From positions 62,001-126,000 of the forward strand of contig JARVKI010000053.1 of NCBI GenBank assembly GCA_036674765.1: 64,000 nt of DNA. Direction: 5' to 3'. This stretch comes from Seiridium cupressi. Lineage: Eukaryota > Ascomycota > Sordariomycetes > Amphisphaeriales > Sporocadaceae. The notes below the pieces were generated by a model. That model saw nothing but the letters and a program-made list of their open reading frames with translations, was not told the origin of the DNA and searched no databases. Every line of letters starts with the position of its first letter. The first letter of the stretch is position 1. Below are positions 1-11,078 of the stretch, piece by piece. Made by a program: the position numbers and the translations under genes.

Positions 1-1323
1 ATGCGAGACTTCATCGACGGTGCGTCACTCTCACGGTCCCCGTTTCCCCCCGCCCCCAAGGCAAAGATTACAAAATTATGAATAAAATATGGTGCAAAAC
101 TGGGCTGTCCGCTGACTGGATCTGGCTCAGACAGCTTATATAACCCCCAATACGGGTACTTTTCGAAACAAGCTGTCATTTTCACCCCCGGCGAACCCTT
201 TAATTTCAACGCGCTGAAGGATGAGCCAGCTTTTGCCCAAGAAAATGGTCAACGTTGGACTGAATTCGAGGACAACCTCGACGCAAAACTGCCCGAACCG
301 AACGACACGAGACAGCTGTGGCACACGCCTACGGAATTGTTTCGGCCGTACTACGGCCAGGCTATCGCACGATACCTTATGGCCAACTACATCATGAAGA
401 CCTACCCGTATCACGACCTGATTGTGTATGAGATGGGCGCAGGAAGAGGAACGCTCATGTTGAACATTCTGGACTACATACGCCAAGAGGAGCCATCGGT
501 ATACGACAGGATAAAGTACAAGATCATTGAGATCAGTCCGTCACTGGCTGCTCTGCAAAACTCCCAGCTCATGAAGGACGCTGCAAGCAAGGGACATGCG
601 GACAAGGTCGAGATCATCAACAGATCCATCTTTGATTGGACCGAACGGGTGCCGTCGCAATGTTTCTTCATCGCTCTCGAGGTTTTCGACAACTTCGCGC
701 ACGACATCATTCGTTACGATCTCAAGACGGAGGAGCCGCTACAGGGGATGGTGCTCATCACGGAGTCAAACGACTTTTACGAGTTCTACGAACCTGTCCT
801 GGATCCCGTCGCCGCTAGGTATCTACGTGTACGCCATGTAGCAACTAATGGCCGATACCAGGTCCCATACAGCAATAGTAAGGCGATGAGATGGCTGAAG
901 CAGCAGATGCCGTTCGCGCCAAATCTAAGCGATGCCGAGTATATACCGACGAGGCTCATGCAGTTCTTCGACATTCTGGAGAAGTACTTCCCCGCCCACA
1001 GGCTCGTGACGAGCGATTTCCACACGCTATCCGACGCAGTCAAGGGCTTGAATAGCCCGGTAGTACAGACCCGGTACCAGAGGCGGATGATTCCTGTCAC
1101 CACACCATTGGTGCACCAGGGCTATTTCGATATCCTATTTCCCACAAACTTCGGGACTGCCGAGGCCATGTATGGGGCCATTACGGGCAAACTGTCGAAA
1201 GTCATGTCGCACGAGGAGTTCATGCGTCGTTGGGCTTTTGTTGAGGATACTACTGTGCAGAGCGGGGAGAATCCTCTGTTGACCTGGTATAAGAACGCCA
1301 GCGTCATGATCACCACGAACTAA
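1..1323 (+). CDS. DUF185/MidA-type SAM-dependent methyltransferase, 5' partial
   Basis: Putative mitochondrial protein-arginine methyltransferase of the NDUFAF7/MidA (DUF185) superfamily. It resembles the fungal branch that includes yeast YKL162C; family members methylate or help assemble respiratory-chain proteins. The window opens inside the gene: positions 1-19 encode MRDFID plus one base. An intron at 20-130 (GTGCGT donor, CTGAC branch at 112-116, CTCAG acceptor) follows, and exon 131-1323 continues in frame with SLYNPQYGYFSKQA, the usual N-terminal family block. The visible part is 403 residues. The SAM-binding glycine motif EMGAGRGT lies near residues 107-114, followed by an acidic strand (IIEIS). 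The ATG at position 1 is probably an internal methionine, because targeting sequence is expected upstream. The stop is TAA at 1321-1323. The family call is firm; the substrate is not known. Confidence 0.85.
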
Positions 1324-2233
1324 ATCGTGTGTGTCTGGAAGGCGGAGCTCATGTAGAAGCATCCCACTTATGGGCGACGATGTAGAAATATTGATCTGTG
1401 GAATAAATGTAAATATATATCCCTATGTATGGGCGCGCTTGATGATCTAGATGAAACTTTGTCCAGTGTCGTCAGAAGTGCTGCAAAAAGATATTCCTCT
1501 AACCTTGCCTGTGCCTGCCAGCCATTGTAACTTTATTGCTGGAAAGGCACATCGACTCTCTTCGCTTTTGTGCATATTCTATACATCATATTAGACTTAC
1601 ACTGTTACTTATCTTGCCTGAAAAACCCTTGGTTGCCATGCTTGTTGGACTCATGGGAAGGCCGGAGGTAATACATACGATGCTGGGTTTCTTGAAGATG
1701 GCACTACCTTCAAACCAGTCGCCCGTTCCAGATGCGAAACTACGAAAGACAAGTTTTGAGCCGCACGCCAAAAGTAGGTACATTATGGTGAGAACTCGTC
1801 AAGATTACTAAAACCTTTCGACTCCCTTGCATATGTCATAACCAAACCAATGGTTTTAAGCGACCAAGGTGAACATATTTCCAACCTCGATATCTCTGTT
1901 CCTCATAGAGTTTACGGGGTGATAGGACGGCTAGGTTACATAAAATAAGAATTTGAAAAGCAAGTATGTCACTCAAAAATTTGAGATAGATTTCGCCCAA
2001 CGCCATTGCTAGTGTGCGGTTCTGATCAACTCCTCGAATACTGTCCATTAATGTACATCGGGAGTTTCTATACCACAGGCAGCTGCCCTCGAGCCGACTC
2101 AACTGACAGCAGGCGCCAAGCGCTTTGCAAACCCAAGGTCCACATCGCAATTGTGACTCGACTAGCAGGACGAGCAGCCGGCTCTCAATGACACCAAAAA
2201 CATCATGTGTACTTCAAATCCTTACACCCTCCC
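1324..2233. other. Intergenic region between methyltransferase and WDR6-like gene
   Basis: This holds the 3' region of the methyltransferase and the promoter and leader of the WDR6-like gene. Two ATGs, at 2188 and 2205, open short frames that run past the main start at 2234 (see findings). I see no other gene. Confidence 0.5.
1402..1407 (+). terminator. Candidate poly(A) signal AATAAA
   Basis: A canonical AATAAA lies about 80 bases after the stop of the DUF185 methyltransferase, followed by an AT-rich run. This is a plausible 3'-end signal, but fungal poly(A) signals are loose, so it is only suggestive. Confidence 0.35.
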
Positions 2234-5200
2234 ATGTCGTTGCTCAATACAGAGGGCGATGCAGTAGCGCTGCGGAGGGGTACACCTCCGTCAAGCCCCA
2301 TGCGCAGGGATTTCGTCCTCAACCCTATCACAGCCCTTGCTTTCTACACCTCGCCTAAGACTGGACGACTTTATCTGCTCGCTGGTGAGGATAACCATAT
2401 CAATTTATACGATGTAGAAGCTTCCGAACAGTGTGGGGAAATCGGGGTCTTCTTGGCGCAATCTGTGCACGGGATTGCTGTGAGCTCAGACGATGGAGTC
2501 AACCAGAGGATTCTTGTCTGGGGTGGGTTCTCTGTAGCGGTCCTCCCGATTGAGGCTGTCGAAGCTGTCATTTGCGGTAAACTGGGAGCATGCACAGCGT
2601 CAGGGCCGATGTTAACGGCAAGGGCTTCGGACTGGATCCTTGAGGGCGTTCTATTCCCACATGGGAATAATGAATTGGCGCTGCTCACTGCACACAATGA
2701 GTTGATCATGGCGCGGTATAGCGAGGAGCACGGTTCAATTGAGTTCCTGGATATGTGCTCACCATCACGACCGATTCTGTATTCCGGCAATCTCTCTTGG
2801 GAAACACCAGACTGCGTTCTTGTAGCAGCTGGGACAGTTTTCGGTGAGATTGTGGTCTGGAAGTATCACGCTGCACCGCAAGAACACCAATCCCAATGTG
2901 AGGTGCTATTTGTGTTCTCGGGGCATGAAGGCTCCATATTTGGCGTTCACATTTCGCCCGTTATCGACCTTGAGACGGGTGAAAGATTAAGGTTGCTCGC
3001 AAGCTGCAGCGATGATAGGACGATACGAATATGGGACATTACTGATCCACAAGATCTATCTTCCAGTACGCATGATGAATATCAGAAGAAGATATTGACA
3101 GTGCGACAGACCGGGTTCGGTGACAGTATCGAGGCAACGTCGGAAGAAGAGACCTCGGCAAGGTGTCTCGCTGTGGCTATGGGGCATATCTCTCGGATCT
3201 GGCAGGTTGAATTCTCGCAGCAACAGTCGATTGATAACATCTCATCTTCCATCGAGCTGTGGTCCTTTGGCGAGGATGCAACTGCTCAAAAATGGACCCT
3301 CTCGTTGGGCACTCCGAAACTTCGAGAGGAAACTGCAGTTGCGATCCGTGGCACTGATCTGCTTACACGAACAGGAGGCCGATTGATAAGTGAGGCCATC
3401 TTCGCCAACCATGACGGGAAAAACATTTGGTCTCACGCAATGACGGTAGGCAAGCATGGTCAAGCATTCGTCGTCACAGGTGCTTCCGATGGGAAGATTT
3501 CAATAATCGGAGATGACAAAAGGGGTTTCACGGCAAAAACGCTCGATGCCGTCCCTCCAGCACCAGAAACCACGGCAACAGATAGCGATGATATAATCAA
3601 AGCTTCAGACACTACTGCCGCGCACAGCCGTGATTCGCGACTAGTAACATCCGAAGAAGTCGCAGGTGTTACCAATGATGAAAACGAAGGGACAAGAGCC
3701 CCGCCCAAGAAGCGAAAAGCCAAGAAACCAGCCAAGGACTTTTTTAATCGGTATGCAATACTCTCCGGTGGAAGCATCCTCACTTCGACAAAGAATGGTC
3801 GATTCTTCGTTGGGGATGCAGTGAGCCAGCCTTCCTGGAAAGAACTGTTGCTACCGGATGCTTTCAGGGGCGTAGCCTCCACTTACGCAGTTGTCAAAGG
3901 CTCGACCAACGCGTCAGTGGCATTTATTGGTACTGCTGAAGGGAATATCTTCGTATACCAGAGCGCTGATTCTTCAAATTTACATCACCTGACTAAGGTG
4001 CATGGCAAGGTCTCGGATATGTTTTCCATGCCACCTGGAACACATAGCAGTCATGAGCTGCAGGCATCGGAAGTAGCTACTGAATCAGACTGTTCGGTGC
4101 GGAGAAATCGGACGAAACTACTGATTACAGTCCTTGGAAGCGAGACCGCCTCACTTCTCGACTTTGAAGTCTTTGGGAGTCCCCAAGGGATGAAAAAAGT
4201 AGATGTTCCCGTAGACAATCGATTCGTCGTTACGTCTGCTGCGATACATGGGACCTGGATCATTCTGGGCTCAAGAACGGGCTACATATCTGTTCTTGAG
4301 GCTAGTACTGTTGGGTCATACAGACCGCGATCGACGGTCGAGCCCAAATCCAATGACTGCGTCACATCTATAACATTTATGCCAACAGGGGCAGACGAGA
4401 AAACACTCTTTTTCCTGACGACAAGCCGAGATGGTAAATTTAGGATTTATTCAATCGACCACAACGACGATAACGTAGTTGTCACATTGATACATGAAAC
4501 ATCACCTCCGTTTGGACCGATAGTAGAAGGAGCTTGGTTCTCAAGGAACCGAGAAGGGTCTACAGACTTGATCCTCTACGGCTTTCGAAGCACAAAGTTC
4601 GTGGTCTGGAATGAAACACAGCGTCGCGAAATTGCTACGATTGAATGCGGTGGGGGACATAGAACTTTCGCGTACGATCCCCTGCCCGACTCATCAGATG
4701 CTTTTCGCCTTGTCTGGACACAAGCGTCACAACTATGCTTCTTCTCGCAAAACCATGCCTGCCACAGAGCATTGAAATCAGGAGGGCATGGTCGGGAGAT
4801 CAAAGCTATTAGCTCTTCCGGAGAGCTCGTGGCGACTGCCGCGGAAGATACTACTATCCGGATATGGAGCTATGAAAGCCGATGTTCGGATAATCGAAAG
4901 GCGCTGCAGTGCCTAGCAGTTTTGGAGAACCATACGGCTGGAATTCAGAGCCTTAAATGGTACAAGCAGAGTCACCTCTTCAGTAGTGCCGGCAATAAAG
5001 AATTCTTCGTGTGGCGCATTGGTCGTCTCGAGTCCGAGTACCAGGGGCTTGCAGTCAAGTGTGAGGCTGCATACCCTGATAGAACAGATGACGTTGATCT
5101 CAGGATTATGAACTTCGATGTTGATTGCGCGGATGACCCGTCCAATGAAGATGTCTTCTTTTATGTCACCATGGCTCTGTCGAATTCAACACTGCTCACA

Positions 5201-5890
5201 TATACATATTCCGAGGCGGCCGGCTTCAAGCTGGTAGCCCAAGGTGCATACACCGGCGCATGCATGACGCAAATACGCCACCTCCACACCGACAGAACGC
5301 ACATTCAGATCTTGACTGCCGCCACTGATGGCCACATGGCGATCTGGGAAACCAAGATGTCCTCTCTAGATGACACTCAAGTCTGCGATTACACCAGCCT
5401 GGCTGTCACAAAGCTTCATCAAAGCACAATGAAGTCCCTAGATATCCGAACAGTATCCAGCGAAATTGGCACATCGTATCTAGTTGTCACTGGAGGAGAT
5501 GACAATGCGTTTGGCGTAACCCATATCCTCAGAAGCAGCACTTCAGACAGCATTGCCGTGAAATCCAAGTCCATTGTGAGGTCGGCCCATGCCGCCGCCC
5601 TGACCGGAATTGCTATTCTGAATCTTAGCCCCGACGGGGAAAATGTTGTAGTGGTGAGCTGCAGCAATGATCAAAGGGTAAAGAGATGGCATGTCATGAA
5701 TTGGCAGAGCAATGAGATGAAGGTGAAACTCCTGGACAATCGATACAGTTCTGTTGCAGATGCAGGCGATCTGGAGGTTCTCGAGGATGCGACGAGATTT
5801 GTGGTTGGGGGTGTTGGGTTGGAAATTTGGCATGTAGAGGATCAAGGCAATGATGGGAAACCTAGTGGATATTTGCAATCTACAATTTAG
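2234..5890 (+). CDS. RTT10: WD40-repeat protein, WDR6/Rtt10 (Trm734) family
   Basis: Large single-exon WD40 protein of 1218 residues. Yeast Rtt10/Trm734 partners the Trm7 2'-O-methyltransferase that modifies position 34 of certain tRNAs; human WDR6 plays the same part with FTSJ1. The N-terminal block ITALAFYTSP...LLAGEDNHINLYDV is the family hallmark. Clear WD repeats include GHEGSIFGVHISP with SCSDDRTIRIWDI (about residues 233-271), GHGREIKAI with AEDTTIRIWSY (about 855-880), NHTAGIQSLKW, ATDGHMAIWE, and the terminal CSNDQRVKRWHV. A basic patch PPKKRKAKKPAK near residue 495 could be a nuclear signal or a linker. A frame open from 2207 begins with GTG, so the first in-frame ATG at 2234 is taken as the start; its context is weak (C at -3). 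It ends tail-to-tail with the next gene. Confidence 0.88.
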   Translation: MSLLNTEGDAVALRRGTPPSSPMRRDFVLNPITALAFYTSPKTGRLYLLAGEDNHINLYDVEASEQCGEIGVFLAQSVHGIAVSSDDGVNQRILVWGGFSVAVLPIEAVEAVICGKLGACTASGPMLTARASDWILEGVLFPHGNNELALLTAHNELIMARYSEEHGSIEFLDMCSPSRPILYSGNLSWETPDCVLVAAGTVFGEIVVWKYHAAPQEHQSQCEVLFVFSGHEGSIFGVHISPVIDLETGERLRLLASCSDDRTIRIWDITDPQDLSSSTHDEYQKKILTVRQTGFGDSIEATSEEETSARCLAVAMGHISRIWQVEFSQQQSIDNISSSIELWSFGEDATAQKWTLSLGTPKLREETAVAIRGTDLLTRTGGRLISEAIFANHDGKNIWSHAMTVGKHGQAFVVTGASDGKISIIGDDKRGFTAKTLDAVPPAPETTATDSDDIIKASDTTAAHSRDSRLVTSEEVAGVTNDENEGTRAPPKKRKAKKPAKDFFNRYAILSGGSILTSTKNGRFFVGDAVSQPSWKELLLPDAFRGVASTYAVVKGSTNASVAFIGTAEGNIFVYQSADSSNLHHLTKVHGKVSDMFSMPPGTHSSHELQASEVATESDCSVRRNRTKLLITVLGSETASLLDFEVFGSPQGMKKVDVPVDNRFVVTSAAIHGTWIILGSRTGYISVLEASTVGSYRPRSTVEPKSNDCVTSITFMPTGADEKTLFFLTTSRDGKFRIYSIDHNDDNVVVTLIHETSPPFGPIVEGAWFSRNREGSTDLILYGFRSTKFVVWNETQRREIATIECGGGHRTFAYDPLPDSSDAFRLVWTQASQLCFFSQNHACHRALKSGGHGREIKAISSSGELVATAAEDTTIRIWSYESRCSDNRKALQCLAVLENHTAGIQSLKWYKQSHLFSSAGNKEFFVWRIGRLESEYQGLAVKCEAAYPDRTDDVDLRIMNFDVDCADDPSNEDVFFYVTMALSNSTLLTYTYSEAAGFKLVAQGAYTGACMTQIRHLHTDRTHIQILTAATDGHMAIWETKMSSLDDTQVCDYTSLAVTKLHQSTMKSLDIRTVSSEIGTSYLVVTGGDDNAFGVTHILRSSTSDSIAVKSKSIVRSAHAAALTGIAILNLSPDGENVVVVSCSNDQRVKRWHVMNWQSNEMKVKLLDNRYSSVADAGDLEVLEDATRFVVGGVGLEIWHVEDQGNDGKPSGYLQSTI

Positions 5891-6209
5891 GTCCGTTTCA
5901 AGTCAACTAGAACGAAGAATCAAGTAACATACAGGCATCTTGAAATGCCGGAAAGAGCAGTTGTGATGAGTGCAGAAGTGCAGATTGAAAGCCACTTGAT
6001 GATCAAAGCCTTTTCATTTGGTGTTCCAGTTGCTTTGCACTCAGTCTATTCATATAGTGTCTTTGAGTGAGATTCTTCTCTAGCTTCTATCGGTCTCTTT
6101 CTCTGTTTGTTCTATATCGTGCGGTCGGCCCTTCAGCACCACAATTGCATCAAAGCACCAACTAAATCTAGATCGTTGCGTCGTCAGCATTTTGGTCATG
6201 TCACACTCC
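5891..6209. other. Convergent 3' intergenic spacer
   Basis: A 319-base spacer between the stops of the WDR6-like gene (+) and the Efm2-like gene (-). It must hold both 3' UTRs. I see no gene in it. Confidence 0.5.
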
Positions 6210-7301
6210 TCATCGGTTTGCGTTTCTACCGAGGATTCCCCACCAACACTCGACCTGACTCGTCTCTTCGTCGTGGTCTTCTCCCCAGTCATCTTGGCCC
6301 ATCAAGGTGTGTTCCTCTAAGCATACCAGAGCTCTTTCGCCCTCGGCCAAATTGCCCCTCAGTTCAGACAGAAGCCTCCTGGTGGTTTTGTCTCTAAGGG
6401 GTACCATGACAACAACACGCGCCTGCTCGTCATGTGATACGTGGTCATTCACAGCGGACGCGAGGAGTGCTGGGTGGTCATCATCGTAGAGTGGATCAGC
6501 AATGAGGATAATCTGAAGTATCCGGCATTAGGTTTGCAACGATACAAAGATGGCAGCACCAACCTTGAACTGGTTCTTCTCGACGAAGATTTCATCATCG
6601 TCTTCGGGTGAACCCCATGTCAAAGCGCCTGCCTCGACGGTGCCACCCAGTGACTCGATCGCCTTGCGATTAGTCTCGATATTATGGGTCAGATTGGGCA
6701 TAATGTTAGGCAGGTCGCTGAGGCAGACGCGGGTTTTCCAAATGGCAGCTGCAGCCATGCCGCAAAGGCCTGTTCCCGAACCGAGTTCTAGCACTTGTAG
6801 AGACGAATCAGGCTCACCCAGCAGCTGGGGGAGAGACTGCGCAGCAATTCTATGCAACAGCTGTGCAAGAAAGTACGACGAACCCCAGGTCTTCAATCCA
6901 AGAGCATCACCCGTGATAGGTGGCTCTCGGACGATCAGCTCGAAGGAGGGGTGGGCCTCGTTCGTAAAAGGCCATCTGCGTGTGATCTCGCCCATACCAG
7001 CCCGGCCACATCGCTCTGAGAGACGCCTGCTCGCCTCATCCCAGATTGCTTCCTTCTCTTCATCGTCGTCAATCCATCTCAGGTCGCTTTTGATGATACT
7101 TGCCAGATACGTCGCCACCTCCTTGCGAAAGCGCGCATTGTTCTCGTGGTCTTCCAAGATGACCCGCTTTGACGTGCTGGGGTTCCAGATTAGAGGTTGC
7201 ACGTATAGCTTCTTGAGACATGCGATGAGATCGTCGTATGGCGGTCTCTGCCAGACCTGGGGAAAATCCAGAGGAGAGATGTGGTTTCCGCCCTCCCACA
7301 T
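6210..7301 (-). CDS. Methyltransf_16 protein-lysine methyltransferase, Efm2-like
   Basis: SAM-dependent lysine methyltransferase of the METTL21/EFM group; the closest recognised relative is yeast Efm2, which methylates eEF2. Two exons, 7301-6564 and 6512-6210, are joined across a 51-nt intron (donor GTTGGT, acceptor TTCAG), giving 346 residues. The family N-terminal block FPQVWQRPPYDDL lies near residues 10-23, followed by WNPSTSKRVI. Motif I is VLELGSGTGLCG near residues 169-180, the acidic motif SDLPNIMPNLTHN follows, and exon 2 opens with IILIADPLYDDDH, the DPxY-type catalytic-fold motif. Splicing is required to join that motif. The reading frame extends to 7397 but starts there with TTG; the first ATG is at 7301 and matches the expected N-terminus. 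The specific substrate (eEF2) is inferred. Confidence 0.82.
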
Positions 7302-8327
7302 TTTGTGGATCTTTGGCTGTCTAAGTTGTAAAGCTTCAAGGAAGGAGAAGGGATAAAAACCTCGGCCAGCGCAGATAGGGTTAAAAAGACAAAACAAAAA
7401 ACCGTCAAAGAACGACTAGAAGCATCGTGTAGTGAATCCTTCTCATCTACAGTAGAGATATCTTGTCCCTCTGCTTGGGGTGAGAAATCCTGGAGGGTAG
7501 AACGAAGAACATGTGCCAGGTCGGTCTAGAAGCCCGGCACCTGCCACAGCAATGGCCCCACCTAAAAGACGCCACAGCAGCTGTGGATCCCAGCCCTTGC
7601 AGATTCCCAGAGAAGGCGGAGGTTCTGATTGGCCAGCCACATTTGGCGGGGCAGAGCCGCGCATCTGATTTTGATACTTAAGGGCAGATTTTCGAGTCAC
7701 GGCTTTTGAAATTTCCCTTTCTCTCTTCGTGAAGCATCGTCCTCTACAACGCCGCGTTTCTATGCTACAACAGAGAGTGCCGCGCAAGCTGCCTCTCGTG
7801 GCTGTCTCTCGTACGAGGGCTGTCTATTCTCTTTCTTGCATATGAGAAATTCGGAGTAATCTTCATCCACTACCTTCAGTCGCCCGCCCTCGTGGTGGGA
7901 TGACAGGTCTGCCTGTAAAGGCTCAGCTTGAATAGCTCGCAATCGAGGCATCAGAAAAGCAGGGCCTGGCGCCCTCGTGTATATCCGCAAGGAGACGACG
8001 GGGGTTGTCCAGTGTCCCTATGGGAGAGCCGTTGCGAAGATTGTGTGTTACACTTGAGTGCGATATGCGGCGTGCTGTGTCTTCCCTGAAGACGGGTACA
8101 ATTCGATTCTGATTACTCTGCTGAGGACGATGCTTCATCCAATTTTTTCCCCCTCAGGTGAGTCAAATCTAATCCCATCCCACACCGAGTCTAGGATACT
8201 ACTAACGACATTGCCATACCGTCGAAGCTCCATCCTCCCAGCTGACCAGCTCATGACTCATCCAACTGTCAACCAACCTTCCCTTGACCAGGAACCGCCT
8301 CCTGCACGCGGAAAGCACTCCGAATCA
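7302..8327. other. Intergenic region upstream of Efm2-like gene
   Basis: Promoter side of the Efm2-like gene and 3' side of the coiled-coil gene, both on the minus strand. Short open frames on both strands show no recognisable domain. Apart from a CCAAT box I see nothing. Confidence 0.5.
7628..7632 (-). promoter_or_regulatory. CCAAT box upstream of Efm2-like gene
   Basis: ATTGG on the + strand, which is CCAAT on the coding strand, lies about 330 bases upstream of the start at 7301. This is a possible HAP-complex site. The motif is short and common, so confidence is low. Confidence 0.25.
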
Positions 8328-9218
8328 TTATTGATTCCAGTTTTCGTTTCCTTGGATCTGCTGGCCGTTGCCGTCGTTGGGCTTTTCCGCCTTGTCATGC
8401 TCACCGTCCCCATCACCAGAAGGCTCTGCAAGAAATTGCCGCTTGTCAAATCGGTAGATAGGCGAGTTTTGTGGCTTTCTGGGATCGATTAGGTTCAAGA
8501 GCTCTTGAAGCTCATTAATCAAGTCCTTGCAGGCAATCTCATCCAGCAACGCCTTACAGACCAGCCGGTCTACTCGTTCCCCCGCTGCGAGTACTTTCTC
8601 AAGCTGCAAGCCTCGCGAGTCATGCACATGATCGTTTGTCGACGGATTCTTTGTGGCAACACCATCTGCAGCTTCTCTGAAGCGCGCGAGGCACGTCCTG
8701 AGCTTGTTTTGCTGGTGTCCGAGCTGTTTGTCCTCCTTGCCTAGATCGTCCTTATATTTCATGTTTCGCTCGACCTTGCCCTCCCAGATAATACGACACA
8801 CGTCGTCGCTAGTGTACCGGCGTACACTTTTGATGTCGTTTGTGTACTCTTCATGGAATGCTTCGAATACCCCTTGACTTTCTTTCGTTTGATCGTAATA
8901 CTGTTTCGCCGCCTGGGCAAGCTTCTCTTCTGCTAGACTGTTCTCACTCTCCGAGAGTGCTTTGTTTGCTGGCGCTGGCGCCGATGTATTCTCCATTGGG
9001 TCCTTCGCTATTGTCCTTTGGGCGTGATTCTCTACGCCGTGCTGAAGATTGATACGGGGATTGAGGGCAAGTGGGTGAAGAAAGAAAGGTACGCGGTCGA
9101 TGCCATTTAAGTGAATGTACTCGAAACCCTGAGTCGTATAATTCTTGATAGGAGAATGGTGCGGGTGGTGCTTGTGGCGATGAGATCCGCGAGCAGAAGA
9201 GCCGGTATCGTCCTTCAT
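8328..9218 (-). CDS. Hypothetical charged coiled-coil protein
   Basis: Not recognised. A single exon of 296 residues from a true ATG at 9218-9216 to TAA at 8330-8328. The N-terminus (about 1-25) is rich in histidine, glycine and serine (HRHKHHPHHS), followed by a more hydrophobic block with FEYIHLNGIDRVPFFLHP. Residues about 85-265 are strongly charged, rich in K/E/R/Q with heptad-like leucines (LAEEKLAQAAKQYYDQ; ALLDEIACKDLINELQELLNL), suggesting helices or a coiled coil. The last 35 residues are acidic and Gly/Asn-rich, probably disordered. There is no signal peptide or membrane span. Continuous open frame and protein-like composition support a real gene, but no domain identifies a function. 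Confidence 0.6.
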   Translation of the reverse strand: MKDDTGSSARGSHRHKHHPHHSPIKNYTTQGFEYIHLNGIDRVPFFLHPLALNPRINLQHGVENHAQRTIAKDPMENTSAPAPANKALSESENSLAEEKLAQAAKQYYDQTKESQGVFEAFHEEYTNDIKSVRRYTSDDVCRIIWEGKVERNMKYKDDLGKEDKQLGHQQNKLRTCLARFREAADGVATKNPSTNDHVHDSRGLQLEKVLAAGERVDRLVCKALLDEIACKDLINELQELLNLIDPRKPQNSPIYRFDKRQFLAEPSGDGDGEHDKAEKPNDGNGQQIQGNENWNQ

Positions 9219-11078
9219 CTCGCATTACTGAAGAGCGACAAAGCTACTTGCCCAGCATTACAGCGTCTCGGGTGAGAAATCCTTCAGCTAACTATTAAGC
9301 ACTGCCTAGCTGTTTGCCTTTGTTTGACCTCGCAGCCTCAGGCGATCTTGCTACCACCCAGCCGGCAAACATGTTGGCAGCTCGTTTCTGGGTTTACTGT
9401 CTGTCTGTGGCAAACACCATGCCACGGACCTTTGAATAGGCAGGATGGGCGTGTTTGCGATCTACCGCCCCTAGCTGTAGGAAAAGGCAGACTCTACAGT
9501 CGCGCCCACTGCCTGGTATCATCTTGAGTTGTATCCATGGTTCATGTACTTCTGTGAACATCTTAACTATCTGATTGCTGGAAAGTTCCTCGTAGAGTTG
9601 ACATCATCCCGGTAGCCGATTGCGAGGAGGTTGAGTCAGGATATTCCCCGATCGTCGTCCAGGTCGACGGCTCTGTTGCACTTCTCACTCGCCCGCCTGA
9701 CAGCACATGCTGGTTTATAGCGCCTGCACTAGTCGACCCAAGGTATTGGTAAAGCTCAAGCGCACCAACCTCATTTCTAGCCACATGCGGCTACTCCATG
9801 CCTATCAGCCGCTACGATTCGCGTGCTATGCAGCACTAGATTGGCACGAAGTTGCAACTAGTCCACGTAGTTGCTGTCAGCTGTCTGCTGTGTGTGCGCA
9901 TCCGTAGCTGTGCCGCGCTTGCATGAGTTGGGCCCGCAGCTCGTCGTCTGTTTGCTGTGCAATGCAAGCAAGCAAGCCGCCGGCTACGCTTATGGGCTCA
10001 CGGTCTGTTCCGTTTTCGGCCGCGGATCGTGGGGTTGTCGGGACCAACACTCAGACCGCTTCGTGCGCCGCAGCAGAGGAATGTAAAGTATCAAACCAAA
10101 CTAATCTCACATGACCGCTAGATAGACACTCAATATCTAGGAGGCCATCTGGGGTGGCAAGTGACAGCAAGTAACGGTTGGGTGTTGCTTGAGCAAGCGC
10201 TGGAGCTCGCAAGAGTCTACACAATAATAATACCACATCGTCTATTAATTCGTCACAGCTTGGCTTGGGAAGGATATGGAGTCAAAGGCAATTTTTTTCC
10301 ATGGATTTTAGACACATGGGCCCTGCGTGAGACTCGTTGAGATGGTTTTATTCATCTTTACTACCCTATGCAGTAGAGCACTGGTGGGTGAAAGAAAGCG
10401 AGACGTGGAAGACTGGCATGACGCATGCAACTATTCGCTCATAAATTTCTGCCTTCTTTCCACTTTACACTTGCTCATGGTCTGAATTGGGCTACTCAAG
10501 ATAGTGTAGAAATTTCCATTTTGTCTAAATGCAATAATCCCTTGAGAGGCCGAGCGAGTCCTTTCTCTTGCCTTCTCTTCCTATTCCATGCCTAATATGC
10601 CTGTTCTGATATCCATTCCTATGCAGATACAATAGGAGATATCGACGAAAGGATATCTCAAAACCAGCAATCCTGCAAACGCTACGCTAGCATTCGCGTG
10701 CTTGGGTGCTAGACCCCCTTTGCTGTATAAATAAACCATAAAACTCCTCAAGATGATGTAACCATTGCTCGGTCGTGGTGGTATCAATGATGAAATGACA
10801 ATGCAGATATGACCCTCCTGGTCCGCGCAACCAATGTGTCCTTACCATCGTAACTTCCTTGACACACTTGGGCTCTCATTTGTCGCGCCTTCTTCACATG
10901 CTGGGTATAAAACTCAAATCTCCAACGAAGCCACACGAACTCCTCGGAGGACTTCAGGCCCTTCGTCCCGGGTACCACGCTCTTCGATAGAGTAGCCTGA
11001 CCGTCCATCCTGCCTTGGCCTCTCATCCGCTGCATCGACCAGCAGGAACTCGGCGTGGGAAGAGGAGCAGGGTCAGGA
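9219..11078. other. Intergenic region, no gene seen
   Basis: About 1.9 kb between the 5' end of the coiled-coil gene and the 3' end of the ELL-like gene. Only short overlapping frames without recognisable domains are present. The last part should contain the ELL-like 3' UTR. No RNA gene or repeat was recognised. Confidence 0.5.

Noticed and set aside
2207..2233. Upstream extension of the WDR6-like protein from 2207
   Set aside because: The codon at 2207 is GTG; the first in-frame ATG is at 2234.
6550..7356. 268-codon open frame on the + strand
   Set aside because: It is a shadow of the Efm2-like methyltransferase, whose motifs on the minus strand are unmistakable.
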